Source: Marsupella aquatica
Taxonomy: Eukaryota; Marchantiophyta
Assembly: GCA_973895155.1 (NCBI GenBank)
Contig: OZ316894.1
Location: 18,786,001-18,850,000, forward strand
Direction: 5' to 3'
Length of the DNA stretch: 64,000 bases
In this document: in pieces, positions 20,341 to 33,100 of the stretch
Layout: the number at the start of each line of letters is the position of its first letter
Position numbering within the stretch: position 1 is the first letter of the stretch
Notes under the pieces: generated by a model
Seen by the model: only the letters and a program-made list of their open reading frames with translations
What the model was told of the DNA's origin: nothing
The model's database searches: none
Translations under genes and position numbers: made by a program

Positions 20341-23300
20341 GACTCTGAAATAATACACCATTAACCACTATGATGATTAGGGGATCCCACCAAATTAGTC
20401 CCATGCCATAGTCTGTTTACAAATTAAGAAAAAGGAGGGAACAGTATTCTCCTGTCACATGTTTTCCCGTGTAATTGATGCTTTTGGGTTTTTTTTTTAA
20501 TACACAACTTTTATTCCAAGAAACTGAACTAACAACATTTGGTCCCCGCTTGAGGGAAGGAGGCAGGGGAGAGAAAAAATATTAATTAAAGGGGGCTGGA
20601 AGAGGGAGCACACCAATAGAAACTAGAAAGGGTGCTATCTACCAGTCTGCCTGAAATGGGTACCCAAGATTGTTTTTATGGTAGGCACGTTTTTATATAT
20701 AGTATGCCTAGTACTATAAACTAATATAGCTATTAGTACATTTGCTAGGGTACAAAACTACAAGGTACGTGACTATAGCCAGTGCATATATATAGAGTAC
20801 TTTTTGGCATGGAGCATTAGTCACAGGGGAACTAGATTGACCTCAGATGAAGGTTTTTGGCATGGACCAAGTCAAGGCGATCATTGAAGTAGATTGGCAT
20901 GTAATGAAAGTTTTTTTTGTCTTTTTGCTCTTGATCAAGAAATTAATTTTCATATTTTTAATTTTTAAATTATTTTTTGGGGAGTGGGGGGATTAATTTT
21001 GCCTTTTTTCCAATTTTTTCTTCTTTTTCAATCATGCTGGAGGGAAGAAAATGAGGGAAGAGGAAGGAAGGAGGCAGTGGGAGGGCAAGAGAGGAGAGCA
21101 GGAGGAAAGAATGGGAGGGCACGAGGGAAGGGGAAAGACATGGAGACAACCCAAAACATGTGCGTCCTCCTTCCATATAGCATTGCACAAACCCACCTGG
21201 ACCCCACAATGCCCAGACATTGTTACCATCCTGTCTTGCATCCCCCGGCCTTGCCCGGGGCCTCGTCCTCCCTAAAATCACTTTAATTGCAACAACAACA
21301 TTTACTAAAATGCTTGCTAAAATGACATTCTACAGTTTTGCAGCAACAATCACCCATTCAACCAAAATGAGGATGGGAATGAGGACACTTGGATCTCAAC
21401 CATAACATGGTAAGTTTCACAATTGACACAACAAAAATGACAACATTTCCTTGCCTCACCTGCATGTCTTTGCCATACCATGAAATTTGTGTGCAACTCA
21501 AGAGCATAATTGTCACACCAACCACAACATGGGCATTCATTGGGCTATATACTCATCATCCCTTGTGTGTACTGAACATTTGGACCCCATGGGCATTAAA
21601 CACCATGTCCTCATACTTGCAATTATTTGGGGAATTATTTATTAATCATCCCATTTATGCATTATATTGTCATTGTGATATATATTCTTTGACTCATCCC
21701 CACTCACTAAACTTGCACATGGACAACATGGTCCCAATGACAGCATGGTCCCAACATGGCCGCAACAACACATATGATGTCACTCTCAACAAGCTCCTTG
21801 CCTCACTTGTAATTTGTTGACCCACCTTGACATCTTCTGTGCAACACATGCAGGCGCATTGGGCTATGAATGTATACTCCACAAAAGCGAAACGCATATA
21901 GACCATGACATTGTCAACCAACACAACCCCTATGATAGACGAGGGGAGCTGATTGACAGTGTACTAGGGGGGATGCTTGAAAACTCGTTCAAGAACACTT
22001 CTTAAAGCCCCAGCCAAACCTGAGGATTCAATGGTTTGGTTAGCTCTGGATGGAAAGGCAAGTATTCTGTTGTCAATTTGTGGAATGACTGCATATATGG
22101 GATTCAAAATACAAAACATACAACTGTTGACCCATGCATTTTACTGGAAAGTTTGGAAAACTTACACAAAAAGTCACGACCTTTGTGGATGTGTCTAATG
22201 CAAGATCTTTTTGACAGTCCTCTCTGGACCTAGCTTTTGTCACGTGTCCTTCCAATTTTTATGTGTATTTGTACTTGGTAGATCCTAAAGCTGCTATTTC
22301 TTAGTTTGGGATTTTAGCTTCAGTTCCAATGTGACCTTTCCACAAATCTTACCTTCTAGTCAATTGGCCACCTGTGGTCTGCTCAAGCTTCCTTATACTT
22401 TAGAACCTCCACGAGTAAGGACTTTTTTCAAGTAATGTCTTCTTTACGCTATCTGGCCTGGCCGTCAGAATTTAAATTACAAAACAATCTCCAAGTGAGA
22501 ACACACACCAGGGCCCAAGCACATTCACACCGCCATTATTGCAGACATTTCCAAGTCATGACATGCAAAGATGGATTCCCCCTTTGGGGAAATTCCCACT
22601 TTTGAGGAGATTCACACCTTTGAGGGGATTCGAGAGGGGATTGGACCCCAACCTTGGTCCCATATCAAATTATTTTTAGCTAGAGCTAGGAAAAATCCTG
22701 AATTCTCATATGATATATTTACCAAGCTATACAGAATTTGGTGTAAATCGGATTAAAGGGGCTATATAAGCTTGGACGTACATTTCAAAATTTTGGCTTA
22801 AATAGAGAGGATACTCAAGCTTTTGCATGGGATCTGCAGAAACATGCATCCCATTTTATCTAGGTAAATATATTAATTTATAAAAATAGCATTTGGGATG
22901 TCATCCTAGCTTAATATAGGCTTGGATGGAGATCCCCACCAAGTTTATGGAGATACCACTAAGTGCTAGCATGAGTCACAACAGTCTGACTGTGCCGTAA
23001 AGGCACTTCCAGGGACTTGTATCCCTGAGGCAAAAAGCCAGGATGCAGAGTTGGGCTGGCAACACCTGGTCCTAGCCTGGTAGGGTTGGATCCAGGTTTG
23101 ATGTTTGGTTATTGTGGGCTGATCCGCTAATCACAGTATGATTTGACAGCATTTTCATTGGTTGGTGAGGTGGCCCATCTCGTTCTACAAAGTTACTCTA
23201 GTGGGCATGTACATGGGGGCAGAGGGAGTAATAAGTGAAGGAAATTATTTGGTATTTTACTATGTAACGGAGGGAGGGAGTACAAAGGACATTGGGCTAG

Positions 23301-24408
23301 GAGGAAAAAGGACTTAGTGTTTTCTTGCATCAAGGTGCATGTTTCTTTTGCAGCCATAAGCTCTCCCTAAACTGTGCTGCTACCTTCACTCGCCCCGACT
23401 TTCACACTTTTTTTTTGTTTATTCAGATTTCACAGGTCAGGATTTCAAGGGCTAGAAAAATACCAGCCTTTGCCCTTGGAAAATACCTCCATCAAGCCTG
23501 CCTTAGCAGGCGGTTCAAGCATGCAATTCTGAGTCCATAATATGCTGCAAAGAGTATACTTTAGGGCCACAAAAGAAAAGCCCTTCTACATGCAAGACAA
23601 CCCTAGAAACTCTCATAGAAACTGTTCCAAAGGTTTTTCAGTTTTCTGCCATGCAAGTAGGGTCTTTATCTTCTCTTAGTGGCCTTCCCTTCTTCTGTTG
23701 GTGTTGGGACTCTCGGGATTGTGGTGCCTCATCAGTCTTCTTGGGGTTGTTCCCCTTTTCCCCCCTTTATTGGGTCTCTTGCCTTTGGGATAGTGTAACC
23801 GGATCTGGAGTTTTTGTCATGTCTCCTGGACTGGCGTTTTTGTCGTGTTTCTCAATCTGGCAGTTTTATGGTGTTTCCTCATCTGGGATTTTTTTTCTAA
23901 CTTTGCCTATCTGACATTAATATATAGATATACATAAAACAGGTGAGAGGAACTAAAGTGTTGATGGACCAGGTTGGAGGGTTTCCATTCTTTGCCAATT
24001 TGACATTATATATAGACAAGTTCAATCCCCATGGGTTGCACAGAAGATGTCATAAACACTTGATTCATTAAAAGAGTATCATCTTTTGTTAATGTTTAGG
24101 CCTCTAAATGCTCTCTTTTTGTCTCTAAATATACACTTTTTAAACCCAACAATACACAATACAATACTTTACACCTAAATGGTCAGTTGTAAACTTGAGG
24201 GGGCGAAAAAGATCTTTACTAGAAGGACTATAGTCCAAGTTCATGGTTACAAAGGATGATTGAACATGGTAGTACATCTAATGGCCATGACCTTTGTTGC
24301 TTGCTCAAATATATACTCTTTTGAAAGCCAAGTGTACACTTTATATTACCCAAATGTTTATAATCAAATAATAATTCACTTTAATTCAATGAATAGATTG
24401 ATCATAGC
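20341..24408. other. Gene-poor repeat-rich region
   Basis: No recognisable gene. It contains purine-rich DNA at 21040-21140, AC-rich DNA at 21280-21860, a cluster of small hairpins at 22992-23039, a Stowaway-like end (aacggagggagggagtac, 23266-23283) without a matching partner, and a stretch at 23750-23780 sharing cccctttattgggtct with the reverse complement of the 7.5-kb minisatellite. Confidence 0.5.
22992..23039. other. Cluster of adjacent short hairpins
   Basis: gtgcc-gtaaa-ggcac (22992-23006), cagggacttgtatccctg (23010-23027, six-pair stem) and ggcaaaaagcc (23029-23039, weak) follow one another within 48 bases. Confidence 0.5.
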
Positions 24409-24675
24409 GTGAAGGTGTTGTTAAGTAAAAGTCGTTTTATGCAAATATGTAAAAGATGTCATTGCCCGAAAGATGTGGTTGTGCAAAAGATGTTGTTGTG
24501 CAAAAGATGTTGTTTGGTTAGAGATATTGTTATGCTAAAGATGCCATTGAGAAATTATTATATATTGTGGTGCAAAAGATCATATCGATCGTTGAATAAA
24601 AGATTTTGTTTATTAAAATATATCATTGGGCAAAAAATGTTGTTGAGTAAAAGATATCATTGTGCAAAATATGGG
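24409..24675 (+). repeat. 17-bp-period array, copy 1
   Basis: About a dozen degenerate copies of gtgcaaaagatgttgtt and variants (gtcatt, atcatt endings). Perfect neighbouring units lie at about 24480-24513. An open frame covers it only because the unit lacks stops. Confidence 0.8.
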
Positions 24676-25030
24676 CTAAGTATGACAACTTACCATAAAA
24701 GTTTGACAAAATGAAAATTGGTTATTTTCTTAAATTTTTACTTTTTTTTTCCCTTCAGTTAAACCTTATGCCTTGGCCCCCTCCCCCCTTTCATTAGGTT
24801 TTGGTCTCAAGTATAAATGGTGCACCTTATATTATGGCTTTTGCATAAATCAGGTGAGAGGAGCTAAAGCGTTCACAGACGAAGTGGGGATCGAAAGTTG
24901 GCGGAATAAGACTAAAAGCGTTTTTAAAACAGAATGGAGTTGAAGCATTCAACACTCTCAAGTTGAGGTGAGCGGAACAAGACTAAAAGAGATTTCAGAT
25001 TAGAACTGAAGTATTCAACTTTGGACAAGT

Positions 25031-25055
25031 TGCGGTGAGCGTGGATCGAACACGC

Positions 25056-25098
<43 letters not shown>

Positions 25099-25103
25099 CC
25101 CGC
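25031..25103 (-). tRNA. tRNA-Phe (GAA)
   Basis: 73-nt cloverleaf on the minus strand beginning GCGGGGATAGCTCAGTTGGG and ending CACGCTCACCGCA. The D-arm is AGCTCAGTTGGGAGAGC, the anticodon loop CTGAAGAT gives GAA, and the T-arm is CGTGTTCGATCCACG. No CCA is encoded and there is no intron. It matches the plant cytosolic tRNA-Phe as I remember it. A TTTT terminator lies about 45 nt downstream on the minus strand. The 25.0-kb flank holds partial repeats of gtgagcggaacaagactaaaag. Confidence 0.96.
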
Positions 25104-25163
25104 TAGTTGTCCGGGTTACAGAAAGTAATTTACTTGTTTAAAACCACTAATCGCGACTAAATC

Positions 25164-25825
25164 GCTCGAAACAGTCCACTCTTCAGTCGGCTTTCTTTGT
25201 GGGTAACACAGAGCTTCAGAAAGAGAGCGATAATGATCTCTACGAACGAACAAACAGATGCCAATGAAGCACAAGAAGGAAGAGAAGGGGGAGGAAGAAG
25301 AATCGAACGAGTTAAAAGTCCTGCTACCTTCAAGTTAAAAGCCTATTGCTCTACCAACTGAGCTATACACCCGTAGATTCTTCATTATGATGATGTCAAT
25401 TTCTTAATTGGACAACAGTGAAAAAAAGTTCTGAGCTGGAATGCGAGCCATGAACAGAGCTTATAGCAATTCATCCACCGCATAGCAATAGATAAAACAA
25501 TAAATAGATTTTTTTCTTCCCATATTTTGGAACTGGGAACAGAAAAACTGGGATAAACTAGAGAAGTAGAGAGAGAATTGGATGACCCCATCTGCAAATC
25601 GCGACACTGTCGAAAAGGCCGAATCCATGGTTCGAAACAGTCCACTATTCAGTCGGCTTCCTTGATGGGTAACAGAGAGAGCTTCAGCAGAAAGAGAGAG
25701 ATACTAATCTCTAGGAAAGAACGAACATATTTTCGTCTAGGAAAGACGGAAGAAAAGGGGCAGGAAGAAGAGTGGGACAAGTTTTTCTGCCAAAGAGAGA
25801 GAATTGGATGACCCCATCTGCAAAT
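25164..25825. repeat. Local duplication beside the tRNA
   Basis: Segment 25164-25310 recurs at about 25632-25790 (gaaacagtccact, ttcagtcggctt, gggtaaca, gaggaagaagaatcg-like ends). A second pair, agagaattggatgacccca followed by tctgcaaat, lies at about 25570-25598 and 25797-25825, so the copies are interleaved. Confidence 0.75.
25290..25372 (-). pseudogene. Degenerate tRNA-Lys(UUU)-like sequence
   Basis: The minus strand begins GGGTGTATAGCTCAGTTGGT, as in organelle-type tRNA-Lys as I remember it, with anticodon TTT at 25337-25339. The T-arm is split: gcagg is followed by a 12-nt insertion (acttttaactcg) resembling the anticodon loop region, then ttcgattc. The anticodon stem is weak and no 3' acceptor strand pairs with GGGTGTA. 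I read it as a broken organelle-derived or tRNA-like copy. Confidence 0.6.
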
Positions 25826-26072
25826 GCGGGCTGCAAATGGACAGGGTCAGAACCTAATAAGGAGTACAGATTTCGACCAAGGTGAAAAGCAGAGCTTGCA
25901 CCGGATCCCTGGTGCTTGAGTGAAGTGGTGAACGCAAAGAATTTGTCAAGAAGCAACTAGAGATTACTTGCCTTGGAAGAGAAATATGCTTTACGAAAGG
26001 TTCTAAAGCGTTTGTCACATGGAGAGATCTTTTGTATCGACGGAAATTTCGTGCCATTTGTTTATCCTGGGA

Positions 26073-26321
26073 GACACTTTCGATGTGGGAGGAGGTGTTG
26101 GTTCTCTCTGTTGCGCAATTGAATCCCGTGGAGAGGGGCTTTAGTCAGGCAACACGACACTTTCGACGTGGGAGGAAATGCTGGTTCTCTCGTTTGCGCT
26201 GTTTAAGCCCGTGGAGAGGGGATTTTGTCAGGTAACACGACACTTTCGATGTGGGAGGAAATGCTGGTTCTCTCCGTTGCGCAGTCTAATCCTATGGAGA
26301 GGGCTTTTCGTGAGGGTTACA
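26073..26321. repeat. Three tandem 83-bp repeats
   Basis: Units start with gacactttcga at 26073, 26156 and 26239, exactly 83 bp apart, and share gtgggaggaaatgctggttc and ggagagggg. Because 83 is not divisible by three, the open frame crossing them (26032-26235) is not a repeated protein. Confidence 0.9.
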
Positions 26322-27165
26322 CGTTCGCTAACAGATGATCTCTAGTTCATCAAGAGTTTCATCATTTTAGATAATTGAGGTTGTGAAGACTTCTGGATTT
26401 GCAAATGAGGAACAGGATTATATCACCAGTCTTTTTCCCCCAAAAAAACTAGAACGAATGTTGCTTGCATCAATCTCAACCATTTTCTGTCACTCTACAT
26501 GATAATTAAAACCTGGCTGGGACAAATGATGGTGCATACTACCTACTGTAGGTACCAGACGAAGCATTATAGGATTGAGATTACATGTTAGACATTAAGG
26601 TAAGGGGGAAAAAGGGAAAACGTCGGCGGGGTTTAGGTAACACCGGTACAGGGGCTTGAGCTTCAGGTAGACCATAGGGGCCCGCTTATAATGACTGATA
26701 CACCTTGCAAATGCAATGCGTTTTGTGATGAGTCTAGGTTTACTACAGGCCAAAGATCCAGAATTCAAGAACCCGTTCCTGTTGCGTAAATCTCACGTAG
26801 GGTAAGTCAGTTGTCACAATGCTTCCACTTCTTCATGATGAGTTTTACTCGAGTTCCTGTCATAACCCACATACTTCAATTATCCGGAAATTAGATACCA
26901 CACTGAAGGTAGATTGTCCTTGAGCTCTAGGTTTAAACCTCATTGAAGCAGTGAACTAGACACTGGGTTGATTATCGCCTCTTGACATAAGCTTTATTAT
27001 GGCCCTCTGTCACTTTACAAGATACTGTTCTCGATCGAGTCTTTCCACGAGTTTTTCCAATAATTACATCTCTGCTTCATAGAATGCCCTTCACTGAGAA
27101 ATCACGAATGTCGCCGTCGCTCTAGAATAAGGAAACCCTGCTTGGGAGTTCATGTTGCTGCTTTA
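26322..27165. other. Spacer and 3' flank of PIG-O
   Basis: No gene recognised. The last few hundred bases probably include the PIG-O 3' UTR. Confidence 0.5.
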
Positions 27166-30100
27166 TTAGACTTTCCGTGGCGTTCTTCCATGACGACTGA
27201 AGTAAACCAATGCCGAGAAAATAATCAAGACGTCCACAAGTAGAACCCCGACAGCGTCAAACACATATTTGGGAGCAAAGATACCCCACACCTGCAGCAT
27301 ATCAATCAATTCAGTTCCATTCATGCACTAAAAATATCAATTGATGAAGGTCAGCCAAACATCAGCTAAGCTCAGGAACTAGGATAAGGGACCAATGAAG
27401 ACCTTGACTGGAATTCAAGAAATGCCCCTCTGAAATCTTGAGCTCAGGTGGCTTTGCAACTAGACCTAGCTACATCACCGTGAGCATCAATTTCTGAATT
27501 GCTCTGGGGAAAAATAATTCAATGATCTCAATTATGAGAGTTGGGCGCTTTGCAGCTTTTACAAGTGAAGCCTAGTCATTCAAAAGTGAAGAGGAGTGAT
27601 GAGGGAAGACCATTAAGTGTCGTCTTTGAATCCCAACACTTGCTGTTGTAACAGTCGTGACCAAAGCTTGCAGCAGGCCAAACCAAAGGTAACCCTGGAC
27701 AGCAATGATGAATGTCAACAGACAGAGCAAAGTGCATGATCACCGAAGACAATCTTGATGTGAATTGATGGTGCAACTATCTTGACTCTAAGTCTATCTA
27801 TTTATCATCAAATCCACTCTTTATATACAAGGGTCTCAGTGATTTTTGATATCCAATCAATAGGTGCAAGAGGATAAGGTCACAGGGTTTGAGAATATGA
27901 CCTTTGAGATGTCTAAGATGACAGCTCTTTCTTTATATTCTTGTCCACGAGGAGCATCAACGACTCCTAGCGCAAGGAGGGGAAGTCCCATAACGAGAAA
28001 AAAATGGGACGCCCCAAATGTCTCAGTGGCAAGTAGCACACCCTGTTGGAAGAATCCAAAATCATCAAAACTGAAACATGCCAAATCACAAGCAACCAGA
28101 TTAGATATTGTAGCACTGCCATTTACATTAAACCTTTCAGACAATCATATCAAACAATAAGCGCAAAGGGCCCCGTCGTTCAGACATTCTGTTTGGCATG
28201 TTTTGTAATGCTCACCCAATGAATGCCGCAGAGTAATGAAGCCCATCAAATGCACAGCTGCAGCAACCAAAACCAATAAAACTTAACATTGCAGTATTTA
28301 AAAGAACGCTGGTTGGTTTCAGGTGATTTCTAACACTAGAACATATATAAGCGTCAACCTTTGAAATGTAGCAGTTAGGCTCCTTGCATTCCTGAAGCGA
28401 AATAAAGCTGCTCTAATATCACACCGGACTACCTATCATATATAGGCAAACCGAAGTTAAACAGTTTTTGCCCTTTTGGCCTAATACATTAACTCCGTAA
28501 TTAACAAAATCTCCTTAACTGAGATGAAAACCTCCCACTGACCTATGTCCAGTACAGAAGAAAAGTTGTGCGGAAATCAAACTCCAGTCAACTGTTGCTC
28601 TAAAGCATGACTTCATCTTTGTTTCATCCTCAGCTCCAGGATTATCGTTTTCTATTATTTTTATTCCAGATGACGACGTCATACTTTGAAGGTTCAAGAA
28701 GATCCAAACTGCCAATCAACGGAGTTAGATCATTAGTTCCAAGCTTTACAATTTATTATAAAAACAATTCCAAGCTTCACATTTTAGTTCTTCAGTTGGG
28801 CGGGATGGAAAATGCCGGAAGTACAACAGCCAAAAGGCATAAGGGAACAGGGAACAGGAATGTGCTACAAAATTATACTCAACAATACCAATAATCTCCT
28901 AGAGGACAACAAAATGTCAAGAGAGTAACACTACTATTCTTCTGAGTGTCCTCTTCATCGAAAACGGAATATAAAACGTGAAAGATCTCTGCGAATAATT
29001 GCAAAGGACATGAATGATTAACCTCATGTGGTCTAAACATTGTTTCAAACAGATTGGACCTACCTTCTAGAACAACCAGCAGTGTTAGCAAGGGTCCCTT
29101 TCTTCCCAGGAGAAGTACAACAGTTCCACTAGCTCCAGCAAGCAGAGAAGTGCTCTCCATACCCACAAAATCCCTGTAGTTAGCGTTGTTTTCATCTATT
29201 CCTATGCCGCAGCGCTTGCCTGCTATACCAGCAGTCAAAATGAGCAAGGCACTTGTTGCATACACTAGGCGAGGAAGTTGCAGCCGAGTGAATTGTATAA
29301 AGGTATCTGAGAAGCTCAGAAGTTCACCACTTGAAATATCCGCCACTAGCCAGTGCAAGCCAATCAAACAATTTGTAATTGCCACTCCGATGGAGACCAA
29401 TCGCCAAACAAGATTTTTCTTGGACTTCAGGTTTGGCAACCATGAAAGAATGCCAAGAGGTACAATAATTGTTGTAAATGTCAATATAATTTGTTTGAGA
29501 ACACCTGACATTGCGTCTTGATTTGCACCTTTGCTCCCTCCAGAAACAACACCCTTAAAGATATTAAGCGTGTGAACCTTTGGTATTATCCAGATAAGCG
29601 CAAGGAAACAAATAGCCTGCAAGAAATTGTAGCTCAAATATCGTCAAATAGCTAGGAAGCCACCAAGAGATACTCTCAAAACATCACTGGCTTACATTCT
29701 GTGTACATTGCAAGTAGTACCACTGCACATTTAGGAGGTTTTCTTGGAAAATACCACTTTGCAATAATTCTCTGTTATACTCATGCACTCATCAACATGG
29801 GTTAGAAACCAGTCAAAAGCCAGAACAGATAGCGATCACTTCCTCCAGACAATCTTTCTCTATCCCACTGAATCCCAAGGGAGTTGACCTTCATCATTCA
29901 ATCATTATCTGTGCGGGCGGTACATACGGCAGCCAATATAAGACAGTTAGATTAGGCAGCAATCTCACCTGGAGAAGCTTGGACTGGGTCTGGATAGCAG
30001 AACGAAGATAAAGGAGGCCTGAAGAACTAATCAGGAAATATATCACCAGTCCTTCAGCAACTGCTCACAGCGAAAAGAAGAGCAAATAAGATCACGTTTT

Positions 30101-33100
30101 AGTACCTATCACGATATTAATGAGTAATGTTGGCACATCCTCTGACAATCCTCTTCCAAAAGTCCCGAGAGTGTAGTAAAACAGAACCCCTGGCTGATTG
30201 TCTTTGGAGACCACCCAAATTGCTATCTCAGCAGAAAGATATATGAAACAATCAAAATACTTCATGTCCCAGCAGAATGACAATTGCACATGAAATGATA
30301 GGGTAAGAGGAACATGCCAATGTAGCTATTTGAGAAAAGGCTGAATAAATGAAGCGCCACCAATAGAGAAGTCGCCATTGTTCTGAGGTCCATTAGATGG
30401 AGTGCATCAGCACTGCCCCGTTGTTTCTTTTGATGGACTTCTTGGACATCATCTGACTCATTGATGATTTCCTTAACAGACATGCCTTGAGAAGGTATAC
30501 AGTAATAAGCGCGCCAAAATGCTGTAACGATAACAATGAGAAACACTGCTCCAAGAGACTCCTTTGCGTAACTAAAAGTCAGGTCAACGGATATTTTCTG
30601 GAGCATTGGTTGTAGAACAACTGTGGTAGCGGTCAGTCCCGCACAGGATAGGCTACCCAAGAGCATCACCCTTGAGGGTACTAGCTTCTCAAAACCCGGT
30701 GAACTATTATGATTCAGGTTGTATAAGGCCAATCCACGAATGGCTAAACTGGTTATCAGGAGTAAGAAACCCACAACCATCCACTCAATCCCAAACTGAG
30801 TCCACTGTGAGCGGGCAAGAGAGGCTGCAGCTGACAGATATTCGCCATAGACATCAATCTGCTCTCTCACAGCTAAAATGGCCCCTAGAATTACATCCTC
30901 CCTCGCTTGAGCATCCTTTGCAGATATCCAGCTGTTCTCTACACCTGTAATCCCATCTATTCCCATTTGAGCCTTCGTATAGAGATTCTCCAAGCGTACC
31001 AGATCCTGAGGCGGGAACCCTGTAATTGCAGATTTTGAATAGACTTCAAAATATCGTCTCACCTGCGCTCCAAACGCAAATGTTTTATGCGTTAAACCAT
31101 GAGCATGGATACAAATAATGAGTGCTCACTATTTATGGGAGGAGAACTGAGGGTAGGGTCTCACCTGCCAGCTGTTCACACAAAGAACTTCCTGGTATCG
31201 ATCCATCCACTCAAGAGATGACAAAAGCACTTCCTTCTCACTAGAGCTTTGATCGATTGAGGCTCCCTTCCCAGAAACTAGGGAATAGAGGTCAGCGTTC
31301 ACATGTCCGACACTACACAAGAATACAACGCAGTGTTGACATTGTGCTGCACTTGCAAGAATATTCTTGAGGTGTTCAAAATCAGTTGACAAACTTGTGG
31401 AACTAAATATAAGGGCGTCGAAAGATACTACGACTTAGATACATAAGAAAACTACGCTTTCCAGACGGGGCACATGAGACCCTTCCAAAGTGGTAGCACC
31501 GTTGTAAGAATAGACGGCTGTGTACACAGGAAGCAATTTAGAGGCAGTTTTGTACCTTCCGAACGGAAAAGGAACACCAAGAAGGGCTGCTAATGTCACA
31601 GAAAAATCCAACTGCAGAACAAGCATCCACAATCAGCTTTGACCAATCTTCGTAAAGGGGGGACATTAAAGTAGTGCTGCAGTCCTCTGTTATTATTTAT
31701 TGAGTTATACAGAAATTTAACTGACCTGAGAGAACGTGCTGATGCAACCACTGACCGGATCTTCCTGGAACAGAAAAGAACATGTTCAATTTCACACTAC
31801 TTGAGGGGAGATTGTAATTGTTGTGACAAAAGCTGAAAAATCGTTCGAACTGCCAAACAGAGGACGGTCATTTCTGCCTTACCGACAACAAAGCTCCTAC
31901 TGGACAAATGAAGCAAAAACTATAAAACCCTCAACAAACTCCGAGCAGCGTCGCTAACATAGGAGAATGTTCTATGCCTTCTATCCTTAACATGATTCTT
32001 GAGCAACGCCATTCAACCGTAAGCACGAAGAGGAAGTATGCTGCATACTAAAACTTCATTGATTTGGTAATTACCAAGTCACATGAAGAAGGGACCGTAT
32101 TGCGACTAAATGAGCTTGGCAAGTCATGAGTACTCATAGCAAAAAGAGCAGTCTCCACCTGTACAATCAAACCTGCTCCGTGAATACTACACCCAAGATG
32201 TTTAGTAAGACATCTACCTCATGTTTTCATCTGTACTGCCAACCAAAGATTTACAGCTTTGGGCCGTTTCTATGAATTCCTTTCGCATAACCGTCAACGT
32301 TCTTCTGTTTCGTCACACCCTGTAACCCAGCAAAGCTAAGAATACCGTGGCGACAAAAGGATAGATCACTATTTGTCAGCCACATATTTCGGACAGCAGT
32401 GAGTAATCGCCTGCTTGTACACTGCACTCCCATAAATAAAGGTGGACAGAAATTTGTATTTTGATTTTCCCAAAAGCAATTGACTCTACCTAAATAAGTA
32501 CGACCAACACAATATATTAAGGTGTATGAAAAATAACCAGACTTCAGTGCCACTTCTGTAGCTGAACATCTTTGGCTCATGAATAGAACATTGATATAAC
32601 CTCAAAATCTCTCAACTGGGCAAGAGAACTCAGAGAAATGACTTCAGGGTGGAACGGACCTCTTCAGGAGTGCCTCCACCATGATCTCCGTTCAAAGTTT
32701 GCCCATGATCTCCCATCACAATTAATAATGTATCTTCAAATACACCACCAGGCTTTGACATATTTCGCAACCCTTTCACTACATCCTGCATCCGTGAGGT
32801 GTACGTGCTAATTGACGTTCAATGAACACCATGTAACTCATGCAAAAGCCTCTTTATAGAGCTTGACACACTGAAGTCGGAAGTAATGACAAACATTCAG
32901 CAGGACGGAATAACGTGCGCAAGCATCGTTGCTTTGATACCACACGCATGCATATAGCAAAAATCAAGGATAACATTTACCTCTATAACTTTGTTGTACT
33001 GATCCAGCTTTTCGGGCATCAAAGGAGACTCCACGCCAAAGATATGACCTACATGGTCCTGTAATTTACACAGAAATCCACAGCATGGAGCAGACTCGAA

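Noticed and set aside
20984-21286. Frames on both strands in purine-rich DNA
   Set aside because: Low-complexity composition and no recognisable domain.
23266-23283. Stowaway-type MITE end (aacggagggagggagtac)
   Set aside because: I could not find the matching inverted end in the flanking kilobase, so only a fragment or chance match.
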